Origin: Hymenobacter nivis
GTDB lineage: Bacteria; Bacteroidota; Bacteroidia; Cytophagales; Hymenobacteraceae
Length of the DNA stretch: 64,000 nt
NCBI RefSeq assembly: GCF_006439025.1
Contig: NZ_RCYZ01000001.1
Location: forward strand, 558,001 to 622,000
Direction: 5' to 3'
Shown here: positions 61,876 through 64,000 of the stretch, piece after piece
Layout: each line of letters starts with the position of its first letter
Numbering within the stretch: position 1 is the first letter of the stretch
Position numbers and translations under genes: made by a program
Notes under the pieces: model-generated
Told to the model about the DNA's origin: nothing
The model's input: the letters and a program-made list of their open reading frames with translations, nothing else
Database searches by the model: none

Positions 61876-63840
61876 ATGAGCAACCCGAAGTACGCCCTGC
61901 ATTTGCTGGCCCTGGCCTTGTGCGCCGGCCTCGCCCCTGCCGCGCTGCGGGCCCAGACGACGCGGCCGCGGCCCGCCCTGCCCCGCCCGGCGGCTAAGGC
62001 CCGCCCTGCTGCCCCAGCCAAGCCGGCCGCTGCCGCCCCGGGGGCCCCAGCCAAAGCCGCCCCGGTGGTGGGGCCCGCCGTGCGCTACGCGGTGGCATTT
62101 CCGAACGCGGCGCACCACGAGGCGCGCATCACGGCCACCTTCGCGGGGCTGCCGCCGGGGCCCCTGCGGGTGCGCATGGCGCGCAGCTCGCCGGGGCGCT
62201 ACGCGCAGCACGATTTCATCAAAAATGTGTATTATGTGGTGGCCACCGATGGCGCTGACCACCCGCTGCCCACGGCCCGTCCCGACGCCTACGGCTGGGA
62301 CGTGACGCCGGGCCCCGACGGCACGGTGGTGTTTCACTACACGCTGTACGCCAACCGCAGCGACGGCACCTACGCCGGCGTCGACGTGCAGCACGCGCAC
62401 CTGAACGCGCCGGCCGTGTTTTGCTACGCGCTGGGGCTGGAAAACCGCCCGGTGGAGGTGCAGTTTGGGGCCCTGCCCGACTGGAAAATTGCCACCCAAT
62501 TGCGGCCCGCGGGCGAGAAAAACACCTTTTCGGCCCCCAACTGGGCCTACCTCATGGACAGCCCCGCGATGCTGGGGGCCCAGCAGGTGCACACCTGGGA
62601 GGAGGGCGACCAAACCCTGGCCCTGGCCGTGATGGGCCCCGACGCGCCCGCTGCCGTGGACGCTTACGCGCAGCGCGTGCAGCAGGTGGTGAAGGAAGAA
62701 AAAGCCATTTTTGGCGAGCTGCCAACGTTTGATTTTGGGCGCTACACCTTCCTGGCCGATTACTTGCCGCAGGCCACCAGCGATGGCATGGAGCACCGCA
62801 ACTCGACGTCGCTGACGGCCCCGCGCGACTTGCAGGGCGCCAACGCCCTGCGCAACCTGCGCACGGTGGCGCACGAGTTTTTCCACGCTTGGAACGTGAA
62901 GCGCCTGCGGCCCAAAGACTTGGAGCCCTTCAACTTTCAGCGCACCAACATGAGCGACGCGCTGTGGCTGGCCGAGGGCTTCACGCAGTACTTCGGCGAA
63001 CTCACGCTGCGCCGCACCCGCGACTACGACGACGCGGCGTTTTTTGACAAGGTGAGCGACTGGGTGAGCGAGCGCCTCAACAGCCCCGGGGCCCGCTACA
63101 CCTCGGCCGTGGGCATGAGCCAGCAGGCCGTGTTCACCGATTCGGGGGCGAGCATCGACCCCGTGAACACCGACAATACGTACCTCAGCTACTACTACTA
63201 CGGCGCGGGCCTGGCCCTGGCCCTCGACCTGGAGCTGCGCCGCGACCACCGCGCCACCCTCGACCAGTACATGCAGGCGCTATGGCAGCAATACGGAAAA
63301 AAGCAGGCCAACTACGCCCCCGCCCGCCCCTACACCCTGCCCGATTTGCAGCGGGTGCTGGGCGAAGTGGCCCACGACACGGCCTACGCGGGGCAGTTTT
63401 TCCGGCGCTACGTGTACGGCCACGAGCAGCCGCGCTTTGCCGAGGACTTGCAGGCCGCAGGGCTGGCCGCGGTGCCCACCCACCAGCTGGCCCTGGCCGA
63501 GCAGGTACGGTTTGACCAGCAGGGCCGCTGCCTGGTGGCCGGCAACGCCCTCATCGGCTCGGGCCTTTACAAGGCCGGCCTCGACGTGGGCGACCAGCTA
63601 ACTATGCTTGACGACAAGCCCCTGCGGGCCCCCGCCGACCTCGACGCCGTGCTGAAGCGCCACGCGCCCAACCAGATTGTGAGCGCCCAAGTGCGCACCC
63701 GCGCTGGCGCCGAGCGCGCCGTGCAGCTGCTGCTTAACGAAACGGCCACCGTGCAGGTGCAGCGCGCCGACGCCAAAACGCCCGCCACCCCCGCCCAGCA
63801 AGCCCTGCGCGATGCTTGGCTGGCCAGCCAGGTGCGCTAG
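61876..63840 (+). CDS. M61-family glycyl aminopeptidase with PDZ domain
   Basis: A 654-residue exported peptidase. Signal peptide (YALHLLALALCAGLAPAALR), a Pro/Ala-rich linker (residues about 30-65), an N-terminal beta domain, and the gluzincin core TVAHEFFHAWNVKRLRP with the third Zn ligand in LWLAEGFTQYFGE. A C-terminal PDZ domain (LIGSGLYKAGLDVGDQLTML DDKPL) follows. Start ATG 61876. Confidence 0.92.
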   Translation: MSNPKYALHLLALALCAGLAPAALRAQTTRPRPALPRPAAKARPAAPAKPAAAAPGAPAKAAPVVGPAVRYAVAFPNAAHHEARITATFAGLPPGPLRVRMARSSPGRYAQHDFIKNVYYVVATDGADHPLPTARPDAYGWDVTPGPDGTVVFHYTLYANRSDGTYAGVDVQHAHLNAPAVFCYALGLENRPVEVQFGALPDWKIATQLRPAGEKNTFSAPNWAYLMDSPAMLGAQQVHTWEEGDQTLALAVMGPDAPAAVDAYAQRVQQVVKEEKAIFGELPTFDFGRYTFLADYLPQATSDGMEHRNSTSLTAPRDLQGANALRNLRTVAHEFFHAWNVKRLRPKDLEPFNFQRTNMSDALWLAEGFTQYFGELTLRRTRDYDDAAFFDKVSDWVSERLNSPGARYTSAVGMSQQAVFTDSGASIDPVNTDNTYLSYYYYGAGLALALDLELRRDHRATLDQYMQALWQQYGKKQANYAPARPYTLPDLQRVLGEVAHDTAYAGQFFRRYVYGHEQPRFAEDLQAAGLAAVPTHQLALAEQVRFDQQGRCLVAGNALIGSGLYKAGLDVGDQLTMLDDKPLRAPADLDAVLKRHAPNQIVSAQVRTRAGAERAVQLLLNETATVQVQRADAKTPATPAQQALRDAWLASQVR

Positions 63841-63879
63841 GGGCCCTGGCGAGCGGGCCACCGCCCCGGGTGGCGGCGG

Positions 63880-64000
63880 CTACAGGGACAGCAAGGTTTT
63901 CAAAAAATCCTGCGTCATTTCGCCGTCGAGCATCTTCTCAAGCTGGGGGCCCGCCGCTATCATCGTGGGCGACTTCATGTGGGCGGCCAAGGCGGCCTCG
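63880..64000 (-). CDS. C-terminal end of an ABM-like monooxygenase (N-terminus outside window)
   Basis: The minus strand reads EAALAAHMKSPTMIAAGPQL EKMLDGEMTQDFLKTLLSL and then stops at 63880. The AALAAHMKSP pattern matches the last helix and strand of antibiotic-biosynthesis/quinol monooxygenase (ABM) proteins. Only about 39 residues are visible, so the call is tentative. Confidence 0.55.
   Translation of the reverse strand, partial: EAALAAHMKSPTMIAAGPQLEKMLDGEMTQDFLKTLLSL

Noticed and set aside
61684..63249. A 521-codon frame on the minus strand opposite the M61 peptidase
   Set aside because: Product is a low-complexity shadow; the plus strand has the HEFFH zinc site.

Overview
The window is high-GC chromosomal DNA of a Bacteroidota bacterium, most likely Hymenobacter or a close relative (Hymenobacteraceae). 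This is inferred from the protein families (DUF3078, DUF6134, DUF6799, multi-PAS kinases of Hymenobacter type), from TAnnTTTG -7 promoter boxes typical of Bacteroidota sigma factors, and from GC-rich genes set among short palindromic intergenic repeats. No rRNA, phage, insertion sequence or CRISPR array was seen. There is one tRNA (Leu, anticodon CAG).

Layout. 0-10 kb: edge-truncated DUF2254 gene, DUF389 protein, a four-PAS histidine kinase with its single-domain response regulator, two decayed transport genes (MscS tail, Na+/H+ antiporter), an EEP-family phosphodiesterase, a small lipoprotein, a DUF3078 protein and an intact MscS channel. About 11.3-29.2 kb: an arsenic region. From the divergent arsR promoter, one arm runs left (arsR, DUF6428, arsC, GT2 glycosyltransferase) and one runs right (FAD oxidoreductase, polyferredoxin-like membrane Fe-S protein, GT2, rhodanese lipoprotein). 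Further genes are arsenite methyltransferase arsM, DUF6134 and DUF547 exported proteins, a TIGR04283 glycosyltransferase with an epimerase and an SDR in one overlapping operon, an AhpD-like protein, the radical SAM enzyme arsS and an aquaporin. A second TIGR04283 gene with a TIGR04282 (DUF2064) gene and a GT-C membrane glycosyltransferase sit on the left flank. Together these suggest reduction of arsenate, methylation of arsenite, transfer of a deoxyadenosyl group to the methylated arsenic (arsenosugar core) and later sugar or lipid tailoring. No ArsB or Acr3 pump is present, so the aquaporin is the only visible candidate exit for arsenite.

29.5-49.9 kb: mostly housekeeping and unlinked genes: HAD phosphatase, VWA membrane protein, RluE-type pseudouridine synthase, alpha/beta hydrolase, FCP1-like phosphatase, dnaK, GNAT, a second EEP protein, MarC, hemE, a PhnA-like protein, heptose-7-phosphate kinase, aspartate-type aminotransferase, a GT2/sugar-transferase fusion, recR and clpS. 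50-64 kb: several lipoproteins, a MarR/YceI pair with a clear tandem operator, dipeptide epimerase, dicarboxylate symporter, a large GAF protein, PAP2 phosphatase, tRNA-Leu, a methyltransferase, an M61 aminopeptidase and the tail of an ABM-like monooxygenase.

The main point for follow-up is the arsenic region. It has tandem operators at arsR, matching Cys-Cys tails on several of its proteins, and uncharacterised redox and sugar enzymes that could supply unknown steps of arsenosugar or arsenolipid synthesis. The genome also shows strong enrichment for the palindrome-containing heptamer GGGGCCC.
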